DNA from: Sideroxydans sp.
GTDB taxonomy: Bacteria > Pseudomonadota > Gammaproteobacteria > Burkholderiales > Gallionellaceae
Reading direction: 5' to 3'
DNA length: 64,000 nt
Assembly: GCA_013791855.1 (NCBI GenBank)
Contig: VMTA01000021.1
Location: forward strand, 1 to 64,000
The stretch's first letter is position 1; every line of letters begins with the position of its first letter. Shown here one piece after another: positions 28,177 through 37,057 of this stretch. The notes beneath the pieces were generated by a model. The model was not told the DNA's origin. It saw only the letters and a program-made list of their open reading frames with translations, and made no database searches. The translations under genes were made by a program, and so were the position numbers.

Positions 28177-28884
28177 ATGAGCGAACCCGCTATCCATATC
28201 GAAAATTTGAAGAAACGCTACGGCGAGGGTGAGACCGCCGTGGACGCGCTCAAGGGTGTGGACATGACCATCTGGCCGGGCGAGGTGGTGGGGCTGGTCG
28301 GCCCCAGCGGCTCCGGCAAGAGCACGCTGCTCAAGTGTCTGGGCGCGGTGATCGAGCCCACCGCCGGACGCATGACGCTGGGCGGGCAGACCATCTTCGA
28401 CGGGAAGTGGCTGATCGACGATCTGCGCGAACTGCGTCGCGACCGCATCGGCTTCGTGTTCCAGGCACCGTACCTGATCCCCTTCCTCGATGTTACCGAC
28501 AACGTCGCCATCCTGCCCATGCTGGCCGGCATGGCGGATACGGATGCGCGCAAGCGTGCGCTGGAACTGCTGCAGGCGCTGGACGTGGGCCACCGCGCAC
28601 GGGCCGCCGTCTCGCATCTGTCGGGCGGCGAGCAGCAGCGCGTCTCCATCGCGCGCGCACTGGCCAACCATCCGCCGGTCATCCTCGCGGATGAGCCAAC
28701 CGCGCCGCTGGACAGCGAACGCGCGCTCAACGTGGTGCGCATCCTCAACCAGATGGCGGAGCAGTACCAGACCGCGATCATCGTGGTGACGCACGACGAG
28801 AAGATCATCCCGACCTTCAAGCGCATCTATCACATCCGCGACGGACGCACCTACGAGGAAGCGGGCGAGGGCAAGCAGGTTTAA
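28177..28884 (+). CDS. ABC transporter ATP-binding protein (DevA/LolD-like)
   Basis: A 235-residue ATPase with Walker A GPSGSGKST, Q-loop VFQAPYLIPF, signature HLSGGEQQRVSIARAL, Walker B VILADEPTAPLD and the H-loop VVTHDEKI. I chose ATG 28177, which follows the permease stop by 4 bp. It energises the FtsX-like permease. Confidence 0.92.
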   Translation: MSEPAIHIENLKKRYGEGETAVDALKGVDMTIWPGEVVGLVGPSGSGKSTLLKCLGAVIEPTAGRMTLGGQTIFDGKWLIDDLRELRRDRIGFVFQAPYLIPFLDVTDNVAILPMLAGMADTDARKRALELLQALDVGHRARAAVSHLSGGEQQRVSIARALANHPPVILADEPTAPLDSERALNVVRILNQMAEQYQTAIIVVTHDEKIIPTFKRIYHIRDGRTYEEAGEGKQV

Positions 28885-28908
28885 CGATCTATTTAGAGGG
28901 GAGATGTC

Positions 28909-29523
28909 GTGATTCAGAAAACAGTAAAAAAACGGATGAGCTCAGAAGATCGCCAAGGTGAAATCATTCGTGTGGCTGTTGAACTGGCCGCCGACAAGGG
29001 GGTGAACAGCGTCACTACTCAGGATATGGCGGATGCCATGAACCTTACCCAGGGCGCGATCTTTCGGCATTTTTCGACCAAGGATGACATCTGGTTCGCC
29101 GTGATCGTGTGGGTGCGCGAACGCTTGATGAAAATATTGGATAAAGCGGCGGCAGAGGCAACGGATCCGCTAAACGCCATCGAGCGCATGTTCTTTGCAC
29201 ACATTTCATTCATCAGTAAACATCCGGCGATCCCTCGGTTGTTGTTTTCAGAATTGCTGCACAAGAAGAGCGGAAAGTTGCGCCAATTGATCGAGGGGAT
29301 CATCTCTGGATACGAGGCCAAGATCGCAGGTGCGTTGGAAGAGGCGAAATCACAATCTTTGGTATCGGCTGATCTGGATAGTCAAAGTGCGGCGGTGCTC
29401 TACATCGGCATGATTCAAGGCTTGGTCATGCAGTCTTCAATATTTGGCGGGAAACACGCACTTAAGCAACAGGCAGAAAAAGCTTTCCCGATCTTTTTAC
29501 ATGGCGTTAAAGCACGCAGTTGA
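28909..29523 (+). CDS. TetR/AcrR-family regulator
   Basis: A 204-residue repressor with an N-terminal HTH (IIRVAVELAADKGVNSVTTQDMADAMNLTQGAIFRHFSTKDDIWFAV) and a helical ligand domain. The GTG start at 28909 follows AGGGGAG; ATG 28936 would give a shorter form. It is the last gene of the adaptor-permease-ATPase set and probably controls it through the CCAATTA repeats upstream. The inducer is unknown. Confidence 0.87.
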   Translation: MIQKTVKKRMSSEDRQGEIIRVAVELAADKGVNSVTTQDMADAMNLTQGAIFRHFSTKDDIWFAVIVWVRERLMKILDKAAAEATDPLNAIERMFFAHISFISKHPAIPRLLFSELLHKKSGKLRQLIEGIISGYEAKIAGALEEAKSQSLVSADLDSQSAAVLYIGMIQGLVMQSSIFGGKHALKQQAEKAFPIFLHGVKARS

Positions 29524-29548
29524 TCATCAAACCCCACAAGGAGAATCC

Positions 29549-29986
29549 ATGAAGAAACAAGCAAACTTAGCCGTATTCGTGACCGCCTTGGCACTGTCCG
29601 TCCCTCATGCACAAGCTACAGAGCCACTCGAACTGCAAAAAGTGATGAAGGAGCTGGGTAGGAACATGCAGGTCATCACCGATGGTATCTCGCGTGAAGA
29701 TTGGGAATCGGTCGCCAAGACGGCTCCGCTGATCGCCATTCATCCCCAGCCTCCTGTTTCTGAAAAGATGCGCATCATGAAATTCATGGGGTTGGAAATG
29801 GCTAATTTCAAAGCGTTTGATAGTGAGACGCATAAAGCCGCGCATGCGCTTGAGCAGGCGGCTCACGAGAAGGATGGACAAAAGACAATCGCCACTTTTG
29901 GACAGCTGCAGACCACCTGTCTGAATTGTCACCAGGCATTTCGGGGCAAGATCGTTGAGCATTTCTACGGCAAGGAAAGTAAGTAG
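29549..29986 (+). CDS. Class II (c'-like) cytochrome c, periplasmic
   Basis: A 145-residue exported protein with a signal peptide cut near AQA-TEP and a single haem site CLNCH at 124-128, close to the C-terminus as in cytochrome c' four-helix bundles. Cytochromes c' bind NO and protect denitrifiers, which would fit this region. The start at 29549 has AAGGAG upstream. It lies 25 bp after the TetR gene. Confidence 0.83.
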   Translation: MKKQANLAVFVTALALSVPHAQATEPLELQKVMKELGRNMQVITDGISREDWESVAKTAPLIAIHPQPPVSEKMRIMKFMGLEMANFKAFDSETHKAAHALEQAAHEKDGQKTIATFGQLQTTCLNCHQAFRGKIVEHFYGKESK

Positions 29987-30025
29987 ATAAGCCACTGATG
30001 AACCATCACATAGGGTGAAGATATT

Positions 30026-30493
30026 ATGAAGAATTGCAAATTGAGTTGGATGTTGGTTGTCGTGCTGTCCGTTATCGTTGCCGCTTTGGGCTACAAATTC
30101 ACAGTCGGCAATGTTCAGCCATCGGACGATGGTCGTCAGGCGGTGATGTTGAGTAAAGATGAGCGTAATGCCTTGTTGCTGGAGATGCGTGTGTGGTTGC
30201 AGAGCGCGCAAGGAATATTGTCTGCGGCTTCCGTGAAGGATTTTGACGCAGTCGTTAAGTCTGCCAAAGCTTCCGGCATGAGTGCCGAGGCAGAAACTCC
30301 CGGCTCCTTGTTCAGGAAACTCCCCGTCGAAATGAAAGCATTGGGTTTTGATACACGGGAGAAATTTGATGACATTGCCGCCACGGCAGCCAAGTCAAAA
30401 GACAGCAATCTGGTGGTGGAAAAATTGAGTGTCGCCATGAATAACTGCATCGCCTGCCACGAGATGTATCGCTTCGTTGAAGAAACCAAATAA
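30026..30493 (+). CDS. Membrane-anchored class II-type cytochrome c
   Basis: A 155-residue protein with an uncleaved-looking N-terminal span (LSWMLVVVLSVIVAALGYKF) and a single haem motif CIACH at 141-145 near the C-terminus. The preceding helices have no other cysteine pairs. It is similar in layout to the preceding cytochrome and 39 bp downstream of it. A redox or NO-binding role is inferred. Confidence 0.78.
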   Translation: MKNCKLSWMLVVVLSVIVAALGYKFTVGNVQPSDDGRQAVMLSKDERNALLLEMRVWLQSAQGILSAASVKDFDAVVKSAKASGMSAEAETPGSLFRKLPVEMKALGFDTREKFDDIAATAAKSKDSNLVVEKLSVAMNNCIACHEMYRFVEETK

Positions 30494-30547
30494 ATCCGAT
30501 CGAGCCATCCGGGTTCGGTATCCATTTCCAAGAAAGGTGAGATAAGT

Positions 30548-30949
30548 ATGACTACACTGAAACAACCACGAGGCTGGATAAACAGTGCGCTCGCGATAGT
30601 GGCTGTCCTGTTCGGTTTGATGACGCTCAAGGGCGGCGGCACGGTGCTGTTCGGTGACGAGGCGGCGCGGATCGCCGCCGGCAACTATGTGCCGCTGTTG
30701 CTGCGGTTCAACTTTCTGTCAGGTTTCGTTTACATCGCAGCTGGCATCGGATTGTGGCTGCAGAAGCGTTGGGCGATGTGGCTGAGTATCGGTCTGCTTG
30801 CCGCTATCGCTATCGCTTTTGCCGCATTTGGCATACATATCAGCTCGGGCGGGGCTTTCGAGCAGCGGACGGTCATCGCCATGAGTGCCAGACTACTGAT
30901 TTGGACGGTGATAGCAGCGCTGGCTGCAAGGACATTCCGGCGCATATGA
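30548..30949 (+). CDS. Small membrane protein of unknown function
   Basis: A 133-residue protein with four predicted spans (about residues 12-30, 48-68, 72-95 and 108-128). I recognise no family. It is preceded by GGTGAG and ends the cytochrome group before a terminator-like hairpin. The conserved-looking arginines between spans suggest a DUF4345-like or DoxX-like topology, but without clear motifs. Confidence 0.6.
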   Translation: MTTLKQPRGWINSALAIVAVLFGLMTLKGGGTVLFGDEAARIAAGNYVPLLLRFNFLSGFVYIAAGIGLWLQKRWAMWLSIGLLAAIAIAFAAFGIHISSGGAFEQRTVIAMSARLLIWTVIAALAARTFRRI

Positions 30950-30974
30950 AGCGGTGGGTCGGGAAGTGACCCTC

Positions 30975-31000
30975 GGGGGCGTATAATGCCCCCACTTTTT
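30975..31000 (+). terminator. Terminator that also contains a TATAAT box for rhlE
   Basis: The stem GGGGGC (30975-30980) with GCCCCC (30988-30993) is followed by ACTTTTT. The loop is GTATAAT, giving an exact -10 hexamer at 30982-30987 and a transcription start expected at about 30994. No good -35 is present. The element may terminate the upstream operon and start rhlE transcription. Confidence 0.6.
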
Positions 31001-31026
31001 AGACCACGACCCAAGAGACCCACACA

Positions 31027-32412
31027 TTGAATACAGTCAGTTTTGCCGACCTGAAGCTCGCGCCCGAGATACTTAAAGCACTCACCGAAGCTGGATACAC
31101 CACGCCCACGCCGATCCAGGCGCAGGCGATTCCGGTCGTGCTCAGTGGCGAAGATCTGATGGCGGGCGCGCAGACGGGTACCGGCAAGACCGCAGCGTTC
31201 GCACTGCCACTGTTGCAGCAGTTGCTGCCGCACGCCAGTGCCAGCACTTCGCCCGCCAAGCATCCGGTGCGTGCATTGATATTGGTGCCGACACGCGAAC
31301 TGGCGGTGCAGGTCGAAGAGAGTGTGAAGATGTATGCCAAGTACACCAACCTGCGTTCGCTGGTGGTGTACGGTGGGGTGGACATCAAGACACAGACACC
31401 GCATCTGAAGACCGGCGTGGAGATCCTGGTGGCTACACCGGGACGATTGCTCGATCACATCGAACAGAAGACCGTGATGCTGAACCAGGTGCAGATGCTG
31501 GTGCTGGACGAAGCCGACCGTATGCTGGACATGGGCTTCATGCCCGCGCTCAAGCGCATCCTTGCGCTGCTGCCGCGCCGCCGCCAGAGCCTGATGTTCT
31601 CCGCCACCTTCTCCGACGACATCAAGAAGTTGTCCGAAGATTTCCTAATCTATCCATCGCTGATCGAAGTGGCACGCAGCAACGCGACCTCGGAGAACAT
31701 CAAGCAGAAAGTCTATCTGGTCGCGAGCGAAGACAAGCATGCGCTGCTGGCCAAACTGCTGAAGGGTGACGACGCCAAGCAGGTCATCGTGTTCACCAAG
31801 ACCAAGCTCACCGCCAGCCGTCTGACGCGCCAGTTGCAGCGCGAAGGCATCGAAGCCGACGCCATCCACGGTGACCGCAGCCAGTCGGAACGCCAGCAGA
31901 CGCTGGAGGCATTCAAGCAGGGCAAAGTGGCCGTGCTGATCGCCACAGATGTGGCCGCGCGCGGTCTGGACATCGACCATCTGCCAATGGTGATCAACTA
32001 CGAGATCCCGCATGCGGCGGAAGACTATGTGCACCGCATCGGACGCACCGGCCGCGCCGGGGCGTCGGGCACGGCGCTGTCGCTGGTGTCGCCGGAAGAA
32101 GAGAAATATCTGGTCGAGATCGAGAAGCTGATCAAGACCACCATCGAGAAAGAAAAGGCCAGCGTGCCGCATGCACCGCGTGGCGAACACCGTGCACAGA
32201 GCGAGCCGCGTCCGCAGAGCGAACCGCGCGAAGCTAGCGAACCGCGTAAGGCGTACCACAAGCCGTCGCTGAGCAGGCCCGCGCATGATCCCTGGTTCGA
32301 CCAGCCTTACGTGCCCAAGGTGACCGAGCCGGCACCCTCGACCAGCAAGCCGGATCTGCCTTCAGCCAAGCCGAAGGCGGCGATCCCGGCCTTGTTCAGG
32401 CGCTCCAGCTAA
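31027..32412 (+). CDS. rhlE: DEAD-box RNA helicase RhlE
   Basis: A 461-residue helicase with motif I AQTGTGKTAAFALPL, motif II VLDEADRMLDMGF, motif III MFSATFSDD and motif VI HRIGRTGRAG. The disordered C-terminal tail with EPRPQSEPREASEPRK repeats is typical of RhlE. RhlE works in ribosome maturation and RNA decay. A TTG start at 31027 is used because no ATG precedes FADLKLAPEILKALTEAGY. Confidence 0.92.
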   Translation: MNTVSFADLKLAPEILKALTEAGYTTPTPIQAQAIPVVLSGEDLMAGAQTGTGKTAAFALPLLQQLLPHASASTSPAKHPVRALILVPTRELAVQVEESVKMYAKYTNLRSLVVYGGVDIKTQTPHLKTGVEILVATPGRLLDHIEQKTVMLNQVQMLVLDEADRMLDMGFMPALKRILALLPRRRQSLMFSATFSDDIKKLSEDFLIYPSLIEVARSNATSENIKQKVYLVASEDKHALLAKLLKGDDAKQVIVFTKTKLTASRLTRQLQREGIEADAIHGDRSQSERQQTLEAFKQGKVAVLIATDVAARGLDIDHLPMVINYEIPHAAEDYVHRIGRTGRAGASGTALSLVSPEEEKYLVEIEKLIKTTIEKEKASVPHAPRGEHRAQSEPRPQSEPREASEPRKAYHKPSLSRPAHDPWFDQPYVPKVTEPAPSTSKPDLPSAKPKAAIPALFRRSS

Positions 32413-32442
32413 AGTTCCCTTCCGCGCGTCACTCATCCGGCC

Positions 32443-33339
32443 ATGACCGTCGCGCAGATCATCGTTCCCATCTTCCTGCTGATCCTGCTCGGCGCTGCGA
32501 TGCGCCGCTGGTTCGGTCTGCGCGACGAATTCTGGCCGCAGCTCGACCGCCTCATCTACTACGTGTTCTTTCCCGCGCTGTTGTTCCACACGCTGTCGCA
32601 CTTCACCATCGATCTGGGGACGGCGGCACCGATGATGGGCGTGGCGATCTTGTACATGGGCGCGGGTATCCTGCTCGGGCTGCTGGCGAAACCCTTGTTC
32701 CATGCACCGCCCAAGGTTTACGCCGCCACTTTTCAAGCCACGTTCCGCTTCAACAGTTATGTCGGTCTCTCCATCGCGGGCAGTCTGCACGGCACGACCG
32801 GCCTTGCCGCCATCGGTCTGCTGATGGGCTTCATGGTGCCCATCGCCAATGTCGCCAGTGTGCTGATGCTGGCGCGCCATAGCGAGAGCCACTGGCTGCG
32901 CGAGATCATGCTCAACCCCTTGATCCTCGCCACGGCGGGCGGCATCGCGTTCAGTTTGAGCGGGCTGCACTTGCCTTCCATGTTGAATACGACACTCGCT
33001 CTGTTGTCGCAGGCATCGTTGCCGATGGGCTTGATAGCGGTCGGTTCGGCGCTACGCCTGAAGGGGCTGCATCAGCAGCGTGGCACGCTGTGGTACGGCG
33101 TGCTGGTGAAGCTGTTGTTGCTGCCAGCCATCGCCTGGGGATTGGCGACGCTGTTCGGGCTGCAAGGGGTGTATTTCAATATTCCGGTGCTGATGGCCGC
33201 GCTGCCTGTTTCCACCATGGCCTATGTGCTGGCAACGCGCATGGGTGGTGATGGCGACACCATCGCGGCGCAGGTGGTGTTGAGCACCTTGCTGGCTGCG
33301 CTGACGCTGCCCTTATGGCTGTTCCTGCTGGGATTCTGA
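32443..33339 (+). CDS. AEC-family (auxin efflux carrier-like) transporter
   Basis: A 298-residue membrane protein with about ten spans and the family pattern VAQIIVPIFLLILLGAAMRR ... FNSYVGLSIAGSLHG ... LPVSTMAYVLATRMGGD. AEC carriers move small organic acids such as malonate. Its last 27 bp overlap the 3' end of envZ on the opposite strand. Confidence 0.85.
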   Translation: MTVAQIIVPIFLLILLGAAMRRWFGLRDEFWPQLDRLIYYVFFPALLFHTLSHFTIDLGTAAPMMGVAILYMGAGILLGLLAKPLFHAPPKVYAATFQATFRFNSYVGLSIAGSLHGTTGLAAIGLLMGFMVPIANVASVLMLARHSESHWLREIMLNPLILATAGGIAFSLSGLHLPSMLNTTLALLSQASLPMGLIAVGSALRLKGLHQQRGTLWYGVLVKLLLLPAIAWGLATLFGLQGVYFNIPVLMAALPVSTMAYVLATRMGGDGDTIAAQVVLSTLLAALTLPLWLFLLGF

Positions 33340-34647
33340 CAGCGGCAATCTGAGTTCTGCCACCGTGCCGCCGCCGTCGCGCGCATGCAGCGCGACCTGC
33401 CAACCGTTGGCTGTACACAACTGCTGCACGATGGCCAGTCCCAGTCCGCTGCCGCCGGTATCCGCGTTGCGCGATGACTCGATGCGGTAGAACGGGCGGA
33501 ACACTTTTTCCATCTCATGCGGCGGGATGCCGGGGCCTCGATCCAAGATATTGATTAATGCTTCGTCATCGCTGCGCGTCGCTTCGATCTGCACCGGCTT
33601 GCCGTCGCTGTAGCGCAAGGCGTTGCCGAGCAGGTTCTGCACCACGCGATGCAGCGCGAGCGGACCGGCGCGCACGGTCAGGCCGGGCGGAACATGGCAC
33701 GCGACCTGTGCGCCTTGCGTGTTCTTCTCTTCCGCCATCTCGCGCAGCATCGCTTCCAGTTCGATCTTCTCCGGTGCTTCCTGTTGCAGGTCGCGGCTCA
33801 ATGTCAGGAACTCGCCGATCAATCCATTCATGTCTTCGATGTCGCAGCGCAGACGTTCGACAGTCTTTGTGTCGCTGTTGTCGGGCAGCATCTCCACCGC
33901 CAGCCGCATGCGCGCCAGCGGTGTACGCAGGTCGTGCGAGATACCGGCCAGTAGCGTGGTGCGGTTGGCCAGCAGTTCGCGCACTTGCAGCGCCATCTGG
34001 TTGAAGGTGGCGGCCAGCTCGGCAAGCTCCTGAACGTGGGAGTGCGGCAAGTCTTCGGGGATGCTGCCTGCGCCGATGCGTCGTGCAGCTTGCGAGAAGT
34101 GCGCCAGCGGCTGCGTGATGCGGCGCGCCAGGATGTATGCGGTGAGCAGGCTGAGCATCACCGTGGCGATCAGTGCGAGCAACAGCATCGTGGTGGGGTC
34201 GGTAAGCAGGCGCGACTTGGGAAAGCCGATGCGTATCAGTTTGCCGCCGGCCGGGATGTCCGCCCAGAACCAGGTGGTGTCGAGGTCGGTCATCTTCACC
34301 GACACCGCCTCGCCCAGACGGGCCGACAGCGCATCGTCCAGCAGGCCGAGATAGGGCAGCGGGATAGTGCGTTCCGCCAGCGGGGAGACATCCTCGAACA
34401 ACATGAATTGATGCTCGCGGATCAGTTCCAGCTCGAAATCCTTGCGCGTCTGCGGCGGCAGCTCCACCCATGTCTTGGCGGACAGGATCAGCAGTGACGC
34501 CAGATCGTCCGCGCTGCGCTTCGCCATGGGCAGCATGACGTAATGCACCGTGGCGGCGATGAGGAATATCTGGAACACCAGCAGCGCGGCGGCCACCGTG
34601 CGTACCGTGCCGTAGAACAGGGAATGCTGTTTGTCGCGCGCGGCCAT
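33313..34647 (-). CDS. envZ: EnvZ-type sensor histidine kinase
   Basis: A 444-residue inner-membrane kinase with two spans (about 16-38 and 160-182) around a periplasmic sensor. HAMP follows (TQPLAHFSQAARRIGAGS), then HisKA with GISHDLRTPLARMRLAVEM and HATPase with LLGNALRYS and GSGLGLAIVQQL. The ATG at 34647 lies just after the ompR stop. EnvZ phosphorylates OmpR in response to osmolarity or envelope state. Its targets here are probably the small exported proteins encoded divergently. Confidence 0.9.
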   Translation of the reverse strand: MAARDKQHSLFYGTVRTVAAALLVFQIFLIAATVHYVMLPMAKRSADDLASLLILSAKTWVELPPQTRKDFELELIREHQFMLFEDVSPLAERTIPLPYLGLLDDALSARLGEAVSVKMTDLDTTWFWADIPAGGKLIRIGFPKSRLLTDPTTMLLLALIATVMLSLLTAYILARRITQPLAHFSQAARRIGAGSIPEDLPHSHVQELAELAATFNQMALQVRELLANRTTLLAGISHDLRTPLARMRLAVEMLPDNSDTKTVERLRCDIEDMNGLIGEFLTLSRDLQQEAPEKIELEAMLREMAEEKNTQGAQVACHVPPGLTVRAGPLALHRVVQNLLGNALRYSDGKPVQIEATRSDDEALINILDRGPGIPPHEMEKVFRPFYRIESSRNADTGGSGLGLAIVQQLCTANGWQVALHARDGGGTVAELRLPLSESQQEQP

Positions 34648-34649
34648 CG

Positions 34650-35354
34650 CTAGTTCGTGCCGTTGGGCGAGAACAGATAGCCTTCCCCCCACACGGTGCG
34701 GATGTATTGCGGCGCGTTCGGATCGTCCTCGATCTTGCGCCGCAGGCGCGTCACCCGCACATCGATGCTGCGGTCGAACGGCGAGCGTTCATAACCTTTG
34801 AGCATGTCCATCAGGTTGTCGCGTCCCAGCACACGGTTGGGGTGTTCGGCGAAGATGCGCAGCAGGTTGAATTCGCCGGCAGTGAGCTGCACGGTCAGGT
34901 CGTGCTTGTGCAGTACGCGCGCATCCACGTCCATGCTGAACGGCCCGAAACGGCGCACGTTGTTCTCGTCCTGCTTGAGTTGTCCCTGCTCGTTGCGGCG
35001 CAACAGGGCGCGGATGCGCGCCAACAGTTCACGCGGGTTGAAAGGCTTGGCCAGATAATCGTCCGCGCCCACTTCCAGTCCCACGATGCGGTCCACATCC
35101 TCGCCGCGCGCGGAGAGCATGATGATGGGCAGGCTGCTGCGTGTGCGCAGGCGGCGCGCCAGCGACAATCCGTCTTCGCCGGGCAGCATCAGATCGAGGA
35201 TCAGCAGATCGACCGGATGCTGCGACAGATGTGCATCCATCTGCACACCATCGGCCACGGTCGCCACCTGCAAGCCCTGCGCGGAGAGATATTCCTGCAA
35301 CAGCTCGCGCAGGCCGGCATCGTCGTCCACCACCAGTATGTGTCTGCTTTCCAT
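34650..35354 (-). CDS. ompR: Response regulator OmpR
   Basis: A 234-residue OmpR/PhoB regulator: receiver with phospho-Asp54 (LLILDLMLPGEDGLSLARRL) and a C-terminal winged helix (LTAGEFNLLRIFAEHPNRVLGRD ... RSIDVRVTRLRRKIEDDP ... IRTVWGEGYLFSPNG). Close to E. coli OmpR over its length. It is transcribed with envZ and is divergent from the exported-protein operon. Confidence 0.93.
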   Translation of the reverse strand: MESRHILVVDDDAGLRELLQEYLSAQGLQVATVADGVQMDAHLSQHPVDLLILDLMLPGEDGLSLARRLRTRSSLPIIMLSARGEDVDRIVGLEVGADDYLAKPFNPRELLARIRALLRRNEQGQLKQDENNVRRFGPFSMDVDARVLHKHDLTVQLTAGEFNLLRIFAEHPNRVLGRDNLMDMLKGYERSPFDRSIDVRVTRLRRKIEDDPNAPQYIRTVWGEGYLFSPNGTN

Positions 35355-35406
35355 GTGTCCACTATAACCGAAGCAGATGGCGCGGGGCAGGGGCGGGATT
35401 GGCGCG

Positions 35407-35434
35407 GTAACACTCTGTTACAAACTGTTGCACA
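35407..35434. promoter_or_regulatory. Candidate OmpR-type tandem binding site
   Basis: The block holds two direct copies of CTGTTRCA 10 bp apart (CTGTTACA at 35415-35422, CTGTTGCA at 35425-35432) and GTAAC/GTTAC as an inverted pair. Repeats phased by one helical turn are what OmpR/PhoB-family dimers bind. It lies between ompR and the divergent operon. Confidence 0.5.
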
Positions 35435-35517
35435 TCGGAAATCGCCGGGTAACGGCTGGCGCGCACCATGCAGCCATCAGAGAACGCTCTGATCTTCCAA
35501 CAACCAAGGAGAACATC

Positions 35518-35880
35518 ATGAGAACCACTTCGATTTTACTGAACAGCCTGCTCGCTTTGGCCTTGGCCGGTATCGGCAACGCCTACGCTGCCGAAGAGGC
35601 ACAGGTGCAGACCCGCGAAGAGATCCGCGCCCAGCACCGTGAAGAGACCAGCGGCATGACGGTGCAGGAACGCGAGCAATATCGCCTGCAGAAGCAGGAA
35701 GAGATGACCGACGAGCAGCGTGCGGCCCTGCGCGCCGAGAAGCAGAAAGCCAAAGCCGAGCAGAAGAAGAACAAGTCTGCGACCAAACAAGGCGCCGGTA
35801 ACGGTACCATGTTGCGCGACGGCTCGGGTGCCGGCTCGCAACGCGGCAGTCAGGGCGGCGGTATGGGTATGGGCCGCTGA
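35518..35880 (+). CDS. Small exported protein with charged helix and Gly-rich tail
   Basis: A 120-residue protein with a signal peptide (about residues 1-24, cut after AYA). A very charged Glu/Gln/Lys/Arg helix follows, with the motif MTxxExxxYRxxxxExM at 47-63, then a Gly/Ser/Met-rich tail (QGGGMGMGR). The same motif recurs in the next protein. I chose ATG 35518 with AAGGAG upstream. I recognise no family; the layout recalls periplasmic chaperone-like stress proteins (CpxP/Spy), without their LTxxQ motif. Confidence 0.75.
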   Translation: MRTTSILLNSLLALALAGIGNAYAAEEAQVQTREEIRAQHREETSGMTVQEREQYRLQKQEEMTDEQRAALRAEKQKAKAEQKKNKSATKQGAGNGTMLRDGSGAGSQRGSQGGGMGMGR

Positions 35881-35939
35881 TCACGAAAGCGCGCGAACTG
35901 CTGAAAGAGCGGTTCGCGCCATTTTTCCAGGAGTATGAA

Positions 35940-36251
35940 ATGAACATCCGTTATGCATCCCTCCTCGCCTCACTGTTGTTCGCCCTGTCGGCGAGCGCCC
36001 CGGTGCAGGCAAGTGAAGATGCACCCTTGCCAACGGCTCCAAGCGAGATGACGCAGGAAGAATATGATGCCTACCGTGCACGCGTTCGCGAACAGATGGA
36101 AGCGGCGCAGCAGACGGAAAACAAGGACGAAGCAGCAGCAACGACGACACGCCGCAATACCGGCAATGGCTACGGCCAAGGCTACCGTGCGCGGCAAGAG
36201 CGCGCCGGAGGCAACGGCGCGATGGGCCGGACCGGCGGACATGGTCGCTGA
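35940..36251 (+). CDS. Small exported protein, related to the preceding one
   Basis: A 103-residue protein with a signal peptide (about residues 1-24), the shared motif MTxxExxxYRxxxxExM at 37-53 and a Gly/Arg-rich tail ending in GGHGR. It probably arose by duplication of the preceding gene followed by divergence. Its function is unknown. It lies 59 bp after that gene and 15 bp before the barrel gene. Confidence 0.73.
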   Translation: MNIRYASLLASLLFALSASAPVQASEDAPLPTAPSEMTQEEYDAYRARVREQMEAAQQTENKDEAAATTTRRNTGNGYGQGYRARQERAGGNGAMGRTGGHGR

Positions 36252-36266
36252 AACAGGAGAGATGCA

Positions 36267-37052
36267 ATGAAGAATTGGATGTTACCGGCAGCTATCCTGC
36301 TGGCTATGAGTGGTGGCGCATGGGCCGAGGACGACAGCTATCTGGCTATGAGTGTCGGGCTGGAACGCAGTTCAGGAAAATACGGCGGCACCAGTACCAC
36401 GGACACCACCTCGATCCCTGTGTCGCTGCGCTACGTGGTGGACGATTGGTCGCTGAAGCTGAGCGTGCCCTATCTGTTCGTCACCGGTGACGGCAGTGTG
36501 CTGGTCAGCGGCAGTCGCGGAGGCAGACGCGGTTCTGTGACGACCACGACAACGACCAGCACGACGCGCACCACCAGTAGTGGCTTGGGGGATGTGGTCG
36601 CTTTCGCCAGTTACAGTATGTTGCGTAGCGAGGAAGGGGATGCCGGTCTGGATGTCGCGGCGCGCATCAAGTTCGGCACAGCCAGCACGAAGTTCGGCAG
36701 CGGTGAGAACGACTACGCCGTGCAGGCTTCCACCTATGTGGCGTTCGGCGACTTCACTTCCAGCCTGATGCTGGGCTATGAAAAGCTGGGCAGCACAGCC
36801 ACGGCACCTTTGGACAACGCCGCCTATGGCTCGCTCGGACTGGACTATGTACTGGGAGACGAATCGAACATGGGCGTGGAGTACTGGTACGCGCAGCAAG
36901 CTTCCGCCACCGGCTACGCACAGAAAGAGCTGACGCTGTATGCCAGAACGCAGATCGGTGAAGACCTGACGCTGAATGCCTTTGTGATGAAAGGTCTGTC
37001 AGACGGCAGCCCGGACACCGGCTACGGCGTGTCGCTGTCGAGCGGATTCTGA
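36267..37052 (+). CDS. Outer-membrane beta-barrel protein with Thr-rich loop
   Basis: A 261-residue exported protein (signal peptide about 1-20) with alternating hydrophobic strands and a terminal phenylalanine (GVSLSSGF), typical of outer-membrane barrels. A loop of Thr/Ser repeats follows GSRGGRRGSV (residues about 80-110). I recognise no transport family with confidence. It is the last gene of the OmpR-adjacent operon. Confidence 0.75.
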   Translation: MKNWMLPAAILLAMSGGAWAEDDSYLAMSVGLERSSGKYGGTSTTDTTSIPVSLRYVVDDWSLKLSVPYLFVTGDGSVLVSGSRGGRRGSVTTTTTTSTTRTTSSGLGDVVAFASYSMLRSEEGDAGLDVAARIKFGTASTKFGSGENDYAVQASTYVAFGDFTSSLMLGYEKLGSTATAPLDNAAYGSLGLDYVLGDESNMGVEYWYAQQASATGYAQKELTLYARTQIGEDLTLNAFVMKGLSDGSPDTGYGVSLSSGF

Positions 37053-37057
37053 TCGGT

